Shown piece after piece: positions 33,992-43,329 of a stretch of 44,962 nucleotides of DNA. Every line of letters begins with the position of its first letter. Within the stretch, counting starts at the first letter, position 1. Below the pieces are notes generated by a model that was given only the letters and a program-made list of their open reading frames with translations, searched no databases and was not told the DNA's origin. The stretch is from positions 27,764-72,725 of the forward strand of contig DHSB01000022.1 in assembly GCA_002408385.1 (NCBI GenBank), in the 5' to 3' direction. Position numbers and translations under genes: made by a program. The stretch comes from Myxococcales bacterium UBA5297. GTDB taxonomy: Bacteria > Myxococcota > Myxococcia > Myxococcales > UBA5297.

Positions 33992-36339
33992 GCGACCTCC
34001 TTGCGCAGGACGAGCGTTGCCGGCTTCTTGCCACAATCGCCCTCCTCTTCCCGGAGCTGAGCCCGGTAGAGGCCGGCGTAGATGCCCTCGGCCTCCATCA
34101 ACTGCTGATGGCTGCCCATTTCCGCTATTCGCCCGCGGTCGAGCACGACGAGCCGGTCCGCGTTGCGCAGCGTGCTCAGCCGGTGGGCGATGGCGACGGT
34201 GGTGCGCCCGCGGATCAGGTTGTCGAGCGCCTCCTGGATCTCGCGCTCGGTCTGGGTGTCGACCGAGGAGGTCGCCTCGTCGAGGATGAGGATGCGCGGG
34301 TCGATGAGCAGCGCGCGGGCGATGGAGACGCGCTGGCGCTCGCCGCCGGAGAGCGTCTGGCCGCGCTCGCCGACCACCGAGTCGTAGCCGTCGGGAAGTT
34401 GCAGGATGAACTCGTGGGCGCGGGCGGCGCGCGCCGCCGCCATGATCTCCTCGCGCGTCGCGTCCGGCCGGCCGTAGGCGATGTTCTCGGAGATGGTCCC
34501 GTAGAACAGGAAGGGCTCCTGCAGCACCATGCCGATGTTGCGCCGATAGGCGCCTAGCGGGAACGAGCGGATGTCGGTGCCGTCGACGCGGATCTCACCC
34601 TCGGTCGGGTCGTAGAAGCGGCACACCAGGTTGAGCAGGGTGCTCTTGCCGGCGCCGGTCGCGCCGACCAGGCCGATCATCTCCCCAGGCTCGACCTTCA
34701 GGCTCACCTCGTCGACGACCAGCCGGTTGCCGAAGCGAAAGCTCACCCCGCTCAGCTCTATCTGGCCGCGCAGCCGCCCGGGCTGCACCGGCCTGGCCGG
34801 CTCGGGGACGCTCGGCACGCGGTCGAGCACCTCGAAGATGCGCTGCGCGCTCGCCGCTGCCCGCTGCGTGCTGTTGGCCATCCGCGTCATCGACTCGAGC
34901 CGCGCGTAGAAGCGGCCGATGTAGGCGAGGAACGCGGTGAGGACGCCGACGGTGATCTGCTGGTCGAAGACGCGCCAGGCGCCGAAGGCCCAGGCGATGA
35001 TGAGCCCGAACTGGTTGACGAGCGCGACCATCGGCCAGAAGAAGGTCCAGAGCCGGTTGACCCGGTCGTTGACCTCGACGATGCGCGCATTCGCCGCCCG
35101 GAAGCGCTGCACCTCGCGCCGCTCCTGGGCAAAGGCCTTGACCACGCGGATGCCCGGGATGGTGTCGGCGAGCACGCTGGTCATCTCCGCCCAGGCGCGG
35201 CTGCCGCGCAAAAAGCCGCGGCTCAGACGCCGGCGCGTGCGGAAGGTGAGGAAGGCCACCAGCGGGAACGAGCAGAGCGTCACCAGCGCCAGCACCGGGT
35301 CCATGTAGAAGAGCATCGCCGCGACGCCGGCGATCATCACCAGGTCGGTGACGAAGTCCATCAGCGTGTCCGACAGGAAGTAGCAGATCCTGTCGGTGTC
35401 GCTGCTGATGCGGGAGACGAGATCGCCGGTGCGCTTCGCGCTGAAGAACTCGAGCGACAGCTTGTGCAGGTGCGCGTAGGTCGTGTTGCGCAGGTCCGCG
35501 CTGACGCGCTCGCTCAGGCGCGCGAGCACCCAGCCTTGTGCCCACCCCAGGGCCCAGGCGAGCAGGGCCGCTCCGAGCATCGCCGACAGGTACCAGGGCA
35601 CCCGCGAGAACGGCGCCGCTCCCTTCTCGCGGACCTGCTCGAGGCGCTCGTGGCGCTGTGCCTCGCCGACGCCGGTCGCCTCCCGGGCCTGCTGCACCTG
35701 GTTCTGGTAGGGCGCGAGGATCTCGTCGACGAGCGGCCAGGTGACATACGGCGGCACGAGCCCGGCGGCGGTCGTGCCTAGGGTGAGCGCGACGCCCAGG
35801 GCGAGCACCTTCAGGTGCGGGCGCGCGAACCGCAGCAGGCGCAGCAGCACGCCTAGGCGCGCCGGTGCTTCGGCTTCGGCGGCCTCCGGCGCCTCGTGTT
35901 GCGACCTGTTCCCCGCCGCCGCGGCCTCGCCGGCGCGCACCGCGGCAAAGGCCTCCGCGAGCGCCTTGGCCTCACCGGCCCGGGCCACCGTGTAGCGAAA
36001 GCAGGCCAGCCGCCCGGTCTCCGAGAAGGCCTCCAGCGAGCCGAGCCCTGCGCGATCGCGCGCCGAGACCGAGGCGACCGACTCGAGCGGCCAGCTCTCC
36101 AGCCGCGGCTCAGGGGCCTTGCGAAGAGCGAGCAGCCTGCGCTGCGTCAAGGCGACGAGACCTTCGCTGAACGAGAGCGCCTCATCGAGATCGAGCCGAA
36201 GGACCGCGAGCAGCCTCTCCCCGGGCTCGAGCGCGGCCTCGAGCGGCCCGCGCAGGCTCTCCGGGACGCGGCTGGGAGCATCGAAGGTGGCGATCAAGGA
36301 AGTCTGCTCCAGGCGGATGACCTGTTCTGTCGCGGGCAC
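33988..36339 (-). CDS. Cyanophycin-metabolism-associated ABC transporter (exporter type, fused permease-ATPase)
   Basis: The GTG at 36339 gives 783 residues. The first 160 residues are a soluble domain with beta-rich segments ([34 protein letters not shown]) resembling the PH-like domain of this subfamily. Six membrane helices of an ABC exporter follow (about 180-505) with a long loop after helix 1. The nucleotide-binding domain has Walker [11 protein letters not shown], signature [15 protein letters not shown], Walker [13 protein letters not shown] and the H-loop AIAHRLST. It probably works as a homodimer. The substrate is unknown, and the association with cyanophycin genes is conserved. It is divergent from cphA' across 197 bases and coupled to the DUF1854 gene. 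Confidence 0.88.
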   Translation of the reverse strand: MPATEQVIRLEQTSLIATFDAPSRVPESLRGPLEAALEPGERLLAVLRLDLDEALSFSEGLVALTQRRLLALRKAPEPRLESWPLESVASVSARDRAGLGSLEAFSETGRLACFRYTVARAGEAKALAEAFAAVRAGEAAAAGNRSQHEAPEAAEAEAPARLGVLLRLLRFARPHLKVLALGVALTLGTTAAGLVPPYVTWPLVDEILAPYQNQVQQAREATGVGEAQRHERLEQVREKGAAPFSRVPWYLSAMLGAALLAWALGWAQGWVLARLSERVSADLRNTTYAHLHKLSLEFFSAKRTGDLVSRISSDTDRICYFLSDTLMDFVTDLVMIAGVAAMLFYMDPVLALVTLCSFPLVAFLTFRTRRRLSRGFLRGSRAWAEMTSVLADTIPGIRVVKAFAQERREVQRFRAANARIVEVNDRVNRLWTFFWPMVALVNQFGLIIAWAFGAWRVFDQQITVGVLTAFLAYIGRFYARLESMTRMANSTQRAAASAQRIFEVLDRVPSVPEPARPVQPGRLRGQIELSGVSFRFGNRLVVDEVSLKVEPGEMIGLVGATGAGKSTLLNLVCRFYDPTEGEIRVDGTDIRSFPLGAYRRNIGMVLQEPFLFYGTISENIAYGRPDATREEIMAAARAARAHEFILQLPDGYDSVVGERGQTLSGGERQRVSIARALLIDPRILILDEATSSVDTQTEREIQEALDNLIRGRTTVAIAHRLSTLRNADRLVVLDRGRIAEMGSHQQLMEAEGIYAGLYRAQLREEEGDCGKKPATLVLRKEVA

Positions 36340-36536
36340 TTGTCTACCGCCAAACACTGCCGCAGTATATTTCGCCGTTCGCCGTCGGCGTCCCGCGGCT
36401 TCACGCGGAACCTCCCGCGGCTCTGGAGCCTGCACAGCAAGCACTACTGCCCTCTCGCGAGCGGTCCGCTCGCCCGGAGCCCTGACGGTTCGACGGTGCA
36501 CCTCCTGCGCCTCCACTGCCGCCGTGGGCGCATCCT
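36340..36536. promoter_or_regulatory. Divergent promoter region of the cyanophycin locus
   Basis: On the minus strand TATACT (36369-36364) is placed correctly for a short leader to the ABC transporter GTG. On the plus strand the overlapping TATATT (36366-36371) could serve cphA' with a leader of about 160 bases. Neither has a strong -35 at the best distance (plus strand TTGTCT at 36340 is 20 bases away). The AT-rich island CAGTATATTT stands out in otherwise GC-rich DNA. Shared control of both arms is inference. Confidence 0.45.
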
Positions 36537-38522
36537 ATGCGCATCCTCGAAACCCTGACGTTGCGGGGGCCCAACATCTGGTCGCGCCGAACCGTGCTCG
36601 AGGCCTGGGTCGATCTCGAGGAACTGGCCGAGCGCCCCTCGGACTCTATCCCCGGCTTCGCCGATCGTTTGCTCGGCTGGCTGCCGAGCCTGGTCGAGCA
36701 CCGCTGCAGCGTCGGCGAGCGCGGCGGCTTCATCCAGCGGCTTCGCGACGGGACCTACCCGGCCCACATCCTCGAGCACGTCACCCTCGAGCTGCAGTGC
36801 TTGGCCGGCACCCCGGTCGGCTTCGGCAAGGCGCGCGAGACGAGCCGCCCGGGTCTCTACAAGGTCGCGGTGCGCTACCGGGAGGAGCTGGTCGCCCGCG
36901 AGGCGCTGCGCTCAGCACTCGCGCTCGTACTCGCGGCCGTGCGTGCCGAGCCCTTCGACGTCGAAGCCCTGCTGCTGCGGCTTCGGGCCCTCGCCGAGCG
37001 CTGCCGGCTCGACCCGGCAACCAAAGCGCTCGTCGCCGCGGCCGAGACGCGCGGCATCCCGACCCGGCGGCTCGGCACCGGCAGTCTGGTGCTGCTCGGA
37101 CACGGTGCCCGGCAACGGCGCGTCTGCGCGGCCGGGACCGACCGCACTGGCGCCATCGGCGAATCGATCGTCCGGGACGCAGAGCTCGCCCGCAGCTTCC
37201 TTGGGAGGGTTGGCATTCCCGTCCCCGAGGCCCGGCTGGTCACGCACGCTTCGGACGCCTGGGCGGCTGCCTGCGAGATCGGCCTACCGGCCTCCATCCG
37301 ACCTGCCGACGGTGCCGCCAAAGACCACGACTGCCCGCTGCAGACCCGGGACGAGGTCGAAGCCGCGTTCCGCGCCGCGGCGAGCCACGGCAGCGCCGTC
37401 GTCGAGCGCTGGCTCCCCGGCAAGCGCCACCGCCTCCTCGTCATCGACGACAGGCTCGTCGCCGCCGCGCCCCTCGAGCCCGGCACCGACCTCACCAGCG
37501 CCCTCGATCCGAGCCTCAAGGCTCACGCCCTCCTCGCTGCGCGCGTCGTCGGCCTGGACGCGGCGGCGATCGACATCGCCGCGCAGAGCCTCTCGCGGCC
37601 GCTCGAGGAGCAGGGCGGAGCCCTCGTCGCCGTCAGCGCCAGCCTCGACCTCGAGCCGCTGGCGGGCCCGTCGGCGCAGACGCCCCCCGTCGCCAAGGGC
37701 GTCGCCGAGACCATCGTCGAGGAGCTCTTCGGCCCCGGCGAAGACGGCCGCATCCCCGTCGTCAGCGTCACCGGCACCCGCGGCAAGACGAGGGTCGCGC
37801 GGCTGGTCGCGCACCTTCTGCGCTCGACAGGCCGTGTCGTCGGCCTCGCCTGCAGCGAGGGCGCCTTCGCCGGCGATCGCCGGATAGCAGCGGGCGACTG
37901 CGCGCGGGCGGAACCGGCGCGCGCGCTGCTCCTCAACCCGAGCGTCGAGGCCGCCGTCTTCGAGTCGGGCGCCGAGAGCATTCTGCGCGAGGGGCTCGGG
38001 TTCGACCGCTGCCAGGTGGCCATCGTCACCAACCTCGGCGAGCCCGACCACCTCGGAACCTGCTTCATCGACAGCGCCGAGAAGATGTTCTCGGTCAAGC
38101 GCTGCGGGGTCGACGTGGTGCTGCCCTCGGGCCTCGCCGTCCTCAAGGCCGACGACCCGCTCGTCGCCGAGATGGCCGAGCTGAGCGCGGGAGCGGTCAC
38201 CTTCTTCGCCGTCGATGGCGAGCACCCGGTGCTCTGCCGGCATCGCGAGCAGGGAAAGCGAGCGGCCTTCTTGCGCGCCGGCCGCCTCATCCTCGCCGAG
38301 GGCCCGGCCGAGAACGACCTCGGCCCGCTCGAGGCTCTCGGCCTGGCGCCTCAGGCTCGCGCCTTCGAAATCGAGAACGCCCTCGCCGCGGCCGCGGCCG
38401 TCTGGTGGCTGCGCGTTCCCCTTGACCTCATCCGCGAAGGACTCGCGTCCTTCCAGCACGACACCACGCCACGCGAAGCCGGGCGCTCTGGCACTGCGAC
38501 TTCGCCTCGAGGCGCAGCATGA
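36537..38522 (+). CDS. cphA': Truncated cyanophycin synthetase paralogue CphA'
   Basis: The 661 residues align with CphA over the N-terminal, ATP-grasp and central Mur-ligase parts. The N-domain is intact and has His77-x-x-Glu80-His81 (HILEHVTLELQ), the motif position linked in some CphA1 enzymes to a hydrolytic site that makes primers. The ATP-grasp domain lacks about 75 residues between LLVIDDRLVAAA and DPSLKAHA, the VVVKPLDGNHGRG motif is changed to ASIRPADGAAKDH, and the metal-binding EVNAGPG is AVSASLD, so it should be inactive. The Mur-ligase P-loop is GTRGKT rather than GNNGKT, and about 160 C-terminal residues are missing. Both ends join neighbours cleanly and its stop overlaps cphA (ATGA), so this is an evolved form and not a recent break. 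Likely a partner of CphA. Confidence 0.85.
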   Translation: MRILETLTLRGPNIWSRRTVLEAWVDLEELAERPSDSIPGFADRLLGWLPSLVEHRCSVGERGGFIQRLRDGTYPAHILEHVTLELQCLAGTPVGFGKARETSRPGLYKVAVRYREELVAREALRSALALVLAAVRAEPFDVEALLLRLRALAERCRLDPATKALVAAAETRGIPTRRLGTGSLVLLGHGARQRRVCAAGTDRTGAIGESIVRDAELARSFLGRVGIPVPEARLVTHASDAWAAACEIGLPASIRPADGAAKDHDCPLQTRDEVEAAFRAAASHGSAVVERWLPGKRHRLLVIDDRLVAAAPLEPGTDLTSALDPSLKAHALLAARVVGLDAAAIDIAAQSLSRPLEEQGGALVAVSASLDLEPLAGPSAQTPPVAKGVAETIVEELFGPGEDGRIPVVSVTGTRGKTRVARLVAHLLRSTGRVVGLACSEGAFAGDRRIAAGDCARAEPARALLLNPSVEAAVFESGAESILREGLGFDRCQVAIVTNLGEPDHLGTCFIDSAEKMFSVKRCGVDVVLPSGLAVLKADDPLVAEMAELSAGAVTFFAVDGEHPVLCRHREQGKRAAFLRAGRLILAEGPAENDLGPLEALGLAPQARAFEIENALAAAAAVWWLRVPLDLIREGLASFQHDTTPREAGRSGTATSPRGAA

Positions 38523-41146
38523 ATTCGCAACCGTCATCCCGCTCGCACCAGCAGCCGCTCGCGCCCCAGTCCGTGCGAGCGCTGCGCGGACCAAACGTCT
38601 GGACCCGCTGTACGGCGATCGAAGTGCTCATCGAGCTGCAGGCGCGGCACGCGCAGTTGACGTCCGAACAAGGGCGCGCCATCTGCGAGCGCTTCCCGGC
38701 GCTCCACGCGGTCGACCTCGGGCCGACCCTGGCCCACGCCCTCGGGCGCATCAGCCTCACGCTCCAGGCGCAGGCCGGGTGCGCCGTCGCCTTCAGCCGC
38801 ACCGTGGCGATCGCCCCGCTCAGCTTCAAGGTCGTCGTCGAATACGTCGAGGAGGAGGTCGGCCGACGCGCCCTTCAGCTCGGCCAGGGGCTCGTCGAAG
38901 CTGCGCTCGACGACCGCCCGTTCGACACCGCCGCGGCCCTCCATTCGCTGCGCACCCTGGACGAGCGGGTGCGCCTCGGCCCGAGCACGGCCTCCATCGC
39001 CCGCGCGGCCGAGCGGCGCGCAATCCCCGTGCGCCGCCTCACCGACGGCAACCTCCTGCAGCTCGGCTGGGGCTGCCGTCAACGGCGCGTCTGGACCGCC
39101 GAGACCGACCGCACCAGCGCGGTCGCCGAGCTGGTCGCCAAGGACAAGGAGCTCACCAAGACGCTGCTGCGCGCCGTCGGCGTCCCGGTGCCCGAGGGCC
39201 GCGTCGCCAGCGACGCCGAAGACGCGTGGAGGGCGGCCCGCGAGCTGGGCGTTCCGGTCGTCGTCAAGCCGCTCGACGGCAACCACGGCCGCGGCGTCGC
39301 CGTCGGCCTGACCACGCGCGAGGGGGTGGCGACCGCCTTCCAGAGCGCGCGCCGCGAAGGCGAGATGGTGCTCGTCGAGCGGTTCGCCCCGGGCTTCGAC
39401 CATCGGCTCCTCGTCATCGGCGGCAAGCTCGTCGCCGCGGCCCGGCGCGAGCCGCCCCGAGTCATCGGCGACGGCGCGCGCACCCTCTACGCGCTCATCG
39501 AGGCCGAGAACCAGGACCCGCGCCGCGGCGAGGACCACGCGACCTCGTTGAGCAGGATCCCGCTCGACGAGACCACCCGGGCGGTGCTCGCCGAGCAGGG
39601 CTATGCGCCCGAATCAGTCCCCGCGGCGGGCGCGGTGGTCGCGCTGCGGCGCAACGGCAACCTGAGCACCGGCGGCAGCGCCGAGGACGTGACCGACCGG
39701 GTCCACCCGAGCCTCGCCGCGCACGCCGTCGAGGCTGCGCGCGCGGTCGGGCTGGACATCGCCGGCATCGACTTCGTCTGCGGCGACGTGAGCGTGCCCC
39801 TGGAGGAGCAGAGCGGGGTTGTCGTCGAGGTGAACGCGGGCCCCGGGTTCCGCATGCACCTCGCGCCGTCGTCGGGCCAGCCGCGCCCGGTGGGCGAGGC
39901 GGTCGTCGACAGCCTCTTCGCCGAAGGCGACGACGCCCGCATCCCGGTCGTCGCCATCTCCGGCAACAACGGCAAGACCACCACCACCCGGCTCGTCGCG
40001 CACATCTTCCAGACGATGGGCAAGCGGGTCGGGATGACCTGCACCGACGGCCTGTACATCGAGGGCCGGCGCATCGACGACGGCGACTGCGCCGGCCCGA
40101 AGAGCGCGCGCACGGTGCTCTTCCACCCGCTCGTCGAGGTCGCGGTGCTCGAGACCGCGCGGGGAGGCCTGTTGCGCGAGGGGCTCGGGTTCGACCGCTG
40201 CGAGGTCGCGGTGGTCACCAACGTCGGGCGCGGCGACCACCTTGGCCAGAGCGGCATCGTCACCGCCGAGCAGCTCGCCGAGGTGAAGCGGACCGTGGTC
40301 GAGAACGTGGCGCCCTCGGGCACCGCGGTGCTCAACGCGGCCGACCCGCTGACCGCCGCGATGGCGCCCTTCTGCCCGGGCTCGGTCACCTTCTTCGCGC
40401 GCGAGCCCTCGGACCCGACCCTCGAGGCGCATCGGGCCCGGGGCGGGCGCGCGGTGTTCGTGGAGGAGCAGGCCATCGTCGTCGCGGAGGGGCCGCAGAA
40501 GACACGGATCATCGAGCTGGGGAACGTGCCGATGACGCTGGGCGGGCTCATCGCCTTCCAGATCGAGAACGCGCTCGCGGCCGTCGGCGCCGCGTGGGCC
40601 GCCGGCATCCCTTGGGAGGCGATCCGGACCGCGCTCTCGACCTTCGTGACCGATCCGCGCAGCGTCCCCGGGCGCTTCAACGTGCTCGGGCACCGCGGCG
40701 CGACGGTGATCGCCGACTACGGCCACAATCCGGATGCCCTCCAGGCCATCGCCGACGCCATCGAGAAGCTGCCCGCCCGGCGGCGCGTCGTCGTCCTGAG
40801 CTGCGCGGGCGACCGACGCGACGAGGACATCCTCCACGTCTCGGAGATAGCCGGGAACGCCTTCGACGAGGTCATCCTCTACGAGGACGCGTGCAACCGC
40901 GGCCGAGCCGACGGCGAGGTGATCGGGCTGATGCGCCACGGGCTCGGCAAAGGGCGGCGGGGCGCGGCGACGAGCGAGTACTACAACGAGCTGGCGGCGA
41001 TGCAGGCGGGCCTGAACACCTTGCAGCCGGGCGATCTGCTGGTCGCGCTCGTCGATCAGATCGAGGCCTCCCTGGCGTTCCTAGAAAAGACCGTCTCCGA
41101 GAGGAAGCCGTCCGTGCCCCGGCCCCCTTCGGCCGCCGCTGCCTGA
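38519..41146 (+). CDS. cphA: Cyanophycin synthetase CphA
   Basis: The 875-residue enzyme polymerises Asp and Arg into cyanophycin using ATP. The ATP-grasp domain adds Asp to the chain end: VVVKPLDGNHGRG (about residue 247), LVERFAPGFDHRLLVI, RRNGNLSTGGSAEDVTD, GIDFVCGD and VVEVNAGPGFRMHL. The Mur-ligase-like domain adds Arg to the side chain: P-loop ISGNNGKTTTTRL (about 480), VLETARGGLLREGLGFDRC, FQIENALAA, and the C-terminal lobe PGRFN with DYGHNPDA. All key motifs are present. In the N-domain the HxxEH site of primer-making enzymes is replaced by His73-Ala-Leu-Gly-Arg77. The ATG overlaps the cphA' stop. No cyanophycinase is in the window. Confidence 0.95.
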   Translation: MNSQPSSRSHQQPLAPQSVRALRGPNVWTRCTAIEVLIELQARHAQLTSEQGRAICERFPALHAVDLGPTLAHALGRISLTLQAQAGCAVAFSRTVAIAPLSFKVVVEYVEEEVGRRALQLGQGLVEAALDDRPFDTAAALHSLRTLDERVRLGPSTASIARAAERRAIPVRRLTDGNLLQLGWGCRQRRVWTAETDRTSAVAELVAKDKELTKTLLRAVGVPVPEGRVASDAEDAWRAARELGVPVVVKPLDGNHGRGVAVGLTTREGVATAFQSARREGEMVLVERFAPGFDHRLLVIGGKLVAAARREPPRVIGDGARTLYALIEAENQDPRRGEDHATSLSRIPLDETTRAVLAEQGYAPESVPAAGAVVALRRNGNLSTGGSAEDVTDRVHPSLAAHAVEAARAVGLDIAGIDFVCGDVSVPLEEQSGVVVEVNAGPGFRMHLAPSSGQPRPVGEAVVDSLFAEGDDARIPVVAISGNNGKTTTTRLVAHIFQTMGKRVGMTCTDGLYIEGRRIDDGDCAGPKSARTVLFHPLVEVAVLETARGGLLREGLGFDRCEVAVVTNVGRGDHLGQSGIVTAEQLAEVKRTVVENVAPSGTAVLNAADPLTAAMAPFCPGSVTFFAREPSDPTLEAHRARGGRAVFVEEQAIVVAEGPQKTRIIELGNVPMTLGGLIAFQIENALAAVGAAWAAGIPWEAIRTALSTFVTDPRSVPGRFNVLGHRGATVIADYGHNPDALQAIADAIEKLPARRRVVVLSCAGDRRDEDILHVSEIAGNAFDEVILYEDACNRGRADGEVIGLMRHGLGKGRRGAATSEYYNELAAMQAGLNTLQPGDLLVALVDQIEASLAFLEKTVSERKPSVPRPPSAAAA

Positions 41147-41155
41147 GCCCGCCTC

Positions 41156-41644
41156 ATGCGAGAAGACCCCACCCGCGCGCGCCTGGGCGAGGACGCGCCC
41201 CGCGTAGAGCTCTTCGCCGACGGCGCCTGCCTCGGAAATCCCGGACCAGGAGGCTGGGGCTTTGTCCTTCGGATGGGCAAGCACGAGCGCGAGGGCTCGG
41301 GCGCCGAGGCCGGCACGACGAACAACCGGATGGAGATCACCGCGGTCCTGCGCGGGCTCGAGGCGCTCAAGCGCCCGTGTCGCGTCGGTCTGGTCAGCGA
41401 CAGCCAGTACGTCGTCAAGGCGATCGACGAGTGGCTCGCGGGATGGAAGGCGAAGGGCTGGCGGCGCAACAACGGCCCGGACGGCCGGTTGCTCAACGCC
41501 GAGCTGTGGAAGCGGCTCGACGCCCTGCTGCAGGTCCACGACGTGACGGCGACCTGGGTTCGCGGGCACAACGGGCACCCGGAGAACGAGCGGTGCGACC
41601 TGCTCGCGCGCAGCGCTGCGGAGCGGTTGAAGGTTGGAGGATGA
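41156..41644 (+). CDS. rnhA: Ribonuclease HI
   Basis: RNase HI cuts the RNA strand of RNA/DNA hybrids. The four catalytic acids are visible: Asp22 in [17 protein letters not shown], Glu in [13 protein letters not shown], Asp in [11 protein letters not shown], and Asp in [13 protein letters not shown], after the His of WVRGHNGH. Length (162) is normal. The first 15 residues precede the fold. The gene begins nine bases after cphA and may be read from the same transcript. A functional link with cyanophycin is not expected. Confidence 0.95.
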   Translation: MREDPTRARLGEDAPRVELFADGACLGNPGPGGWGFVLRMGKHEREGSGAEAGTTNNRMEITAVLRGLEALKRPCRVGLVSDSQYVVKAIDEWLAGWKAKGWRRNNGPDGRLLNAELWKRLDALLQVHDVTATWVRGHNGHPENERCDLLARSAAERLKVGG

Positions 41645-41745
41645 AGCGCCTGCTTCGTCGTCGGGTGACAGGTTGACGTCACGTACCTCCGCTCGTCCAG
41701 ACGGCTTGAAGCTCGAGGGATGAGGGGCCAAACGAGCAGAAGGAT

Positions 41746-41773
41746 GGTTGGCGGAGCTCCAGCTCCGCCAACC
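41746..41773. repeat. Perfect 13-bp stem hairpin, GAGCTCCAGCTC family
   Basis: GGTTGGCGGAGCT (41746-41758), CC, AGCTCCGCCAACC (41761-41773) is a perfect inverted repeat. There is no T-run, so it is probably a dispersed repeat and not a terminator, although it is the first hairpin after rnhA. Confidence 0.7.
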
Positions 41774-41799
41774 CCGCACAACGGCCCTCACCCTGTACG

Positions 41800-41895
41800 G
41801 ATGGATGGCAGCGCCCCCGCTTCGACGCGCGCGGGCAGAGCTGGAGCTCCGCCGTCCATCACCCCGCCTTCCATCAACCTCGCCGCTCCATCCTT
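41800..41895. repeat. AGAGCTGGAGCTCCGCC(G)TCCAT element, related to the pfa3 linker repeat
   Basis: The string AGAGCTGGAGCTCCGCCGTC followed by CATCACC (41836 onwards) has the same order of parts as the pfa3 linker unit (GAAGCTGGAGCTTCGCCCTC, then CATTCC). Flanking GGATGG and CCATCC segments could pair over a longer range. Confidence 0.5.
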
Positions 41896-42055
41896 CTCCA
41901 TCCTTTGGCTCGCGCTCGGTTCTGGTACATGCCTGCCAGCATTCGCCGGGCTGGGGCCTCCGCCGCTCCGTTCCCCTTGCGAAGAATAATGGAAGGAAAT
42001 CGACGCGAGCCCCGTCTTCGGGCTGACGACGCGAGCATCAACCGTGGAGCGAAGA

Positions 42056-43321
42056 ATGCGACGAGGAATCGTGGTGGGCGTGGCCGCCGTGGCGGCAGTC
42101 GGTATCGGCGCCGGGGTCGTGCTCGGGCTCCAGCCAGGCAAGAAGGAGCCCGTCCAGTTCGAGACCGCGGCGGTCAAGCGCGGCCGGCTCGCCGCCTGGG
42201 TAACGGCCACCGGGACCGTCTCCCCGCGCGTCACCGTGCAGGTCGGCAGCCAGGTCTCCGGCCGCATCCTCGAGATGCTCGCCGACTTCAACTCCCGGGT
42301 GACCAAGGGCCAGCTCATCGCCCGAATCGACCCTCAGCTCTTCGCGACCGAGGTGGCGCAGGCCCGCGCGAACCTCGTCTCGGCCCAGGCCGGAGTCAAA
42401 GGCGCCGAGGCGCAGCTCGCCGACTCGAAGCGCCAGTTCGAGCGCTCCTCCTCGCTCGCCGAGCGCAAGCTCGTCGCGCAGGCCGAAGCCGATTCCGCAC
42501 TCGCCGCGATGCAGTCGGCCGAGGCCAACCTCGCCTCCAACAAGGCCAAGCTCGAGCAGGCGCGCGCTGCCCTCGAGCGCGCCCAAACCAACCTCGCCTA
42601 CACCAAGATCGTCTCGCCCATCGACGGCGTGGTCATCTCCCGCGACGTCGACGTCGGCCAGACCGTCGCCGCGTCGCTGCAGGCCCCCACCCTGTTCACC
42701 ATCGCCGAGGACCTGCGGAAGATGGAGGTGCACACCAGCGTCGCCGAGTCCGACGTCGGCCGCCTCGCGCCCGAAATGAAGGTCGAGTTCACCGTCGACG
42801 CCTTCCCCGGCGAGCGCTTCGGCGGCGTGGTCAAGGAGGTGCGCTACTCGCCGACCACCGTCCAGAACGTGGTCACCTACGACGCGGTCGTCTCGGTCGA
42901 GAACCCCGAGCTCAAGCTGCGCCCCGGCATGACCGCCGACGTCAGCTTCCTCATCGAAGAGCAGGCCGACGTGCTGATGGTGCCCAACGCGGCGCTGCGC
43001 TTCCGGCCACCGGAGGAGTTCCTGGCCCAAGCTCGAGCACAGCTCGAACGAGGCGGTGCGGGCGCAGCTTCGGCCGGCGATGCCCCGGCCGAGCGCCGCA
43101 CCGAGCGCGCCGCGGGCGGGGGTGGCAAACGCCCGCTCTGGAGGCTCGGCCCCGACGGCAAGCCGCAGGCGGTGCGCGTGGACCTCGGCATCAGCGACGG
43201 GCGCAACACCGCGGTCAGCGGTCCCGGGCTCAAGGAAGGCGACCTGATGATCGTCGGCACGCTCTCCGGCGATGAGCCGGCACCCGCCGCCCGTCCGATG
43301 CAGCGCGGCCGCTTCCTGTGA
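42056..43321 (+). CDS. Periplasmic adaptor (membrane fusion) protein, MacA/HlyD type
   Basis: The protein links an inner-membrane MacB-type ABC transporter to an outer-membrane channel. It starts with one membrane helix (MRRGIVVGVAAVAAVGIGAG), then a barrel-sandwich half (VTVQVGSQVSGRILEMLADF), a coiled-coil hairpin (about 95-175, rich in Ala/Gln/Glu), the second sandwich half (YTKIVSPIDGVVISRDVDVGQTV), a beta-barrel and a membrane-proximal domain. An insert near 325-355 is low-complexity Ala/Gly/Arg. The ATG at 42056 has GGAG seven bases upstream, and the GTG at 42044 overlaps that site. The next gene follows nine bases after the stop. Confidence 0.9.
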   Translation: MRRGIVVGVAAVAAVGIGAGVVLGLQPGKKEPVQFETAAVKRGRLAAWVTATGTVSPRVTVQVGSQVSGRILEMLADFNSRVTKGQLIARIDPQLFATEVAQARANLVSAQAGVKGAEAQLADSKRQFERSSSLAERKLVAQAEADSALAAMQSAEANLASNKAKLEQARAALERAQTNLAYTKIVSPIDGVVISRDVDVGQTVAASLQAPTLFTIAEDLRKMEVHTSVAESDVGRLAPEMKVEFTVDAFPGERFGGVVKEVRYSPTTVQNVVTYDAVVSVENPELKLRPGMTADVSFLIEEQADVLMVPNAALRFRPPEEFLAQARAQLERGGAGAASAGDAPAERRTERAAGGGGKRPLWRLGPDGKPQAVRVDLGISDGRNTAVSGPGLKEGDLMIVGTLSGDEPAPAARPMQRGRFL

Positions 43322-43329
43322 GGCACGAG

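Larger units (their letters stand above)
41645..42055. other. Intergenic region between rnhA and the efflux operon
   Basis: No gene is visible. It contains the long hairpin at 41746-41773 and a second related element at 41800-41895, listed below. A promoter for the macA-like gene should lie near 41930-42030, but no convincing boxes are seen. Confidence 0.5.

Noticed and set aside
36119..38425. 768-codon frame overlapping the cph divergent region and cphA'
   Set aside because: It reads through the promoter region and the wrong frame of cphA'; no conserved motifs.
38215..41676. Alternative plus-strand frame of about 1150 codons across cphA and rnhA
   Set aside because: It is the +1 shadow of cphA, whose motifs are all in the other frame; its product is Arg/Pro/Ala-rich.
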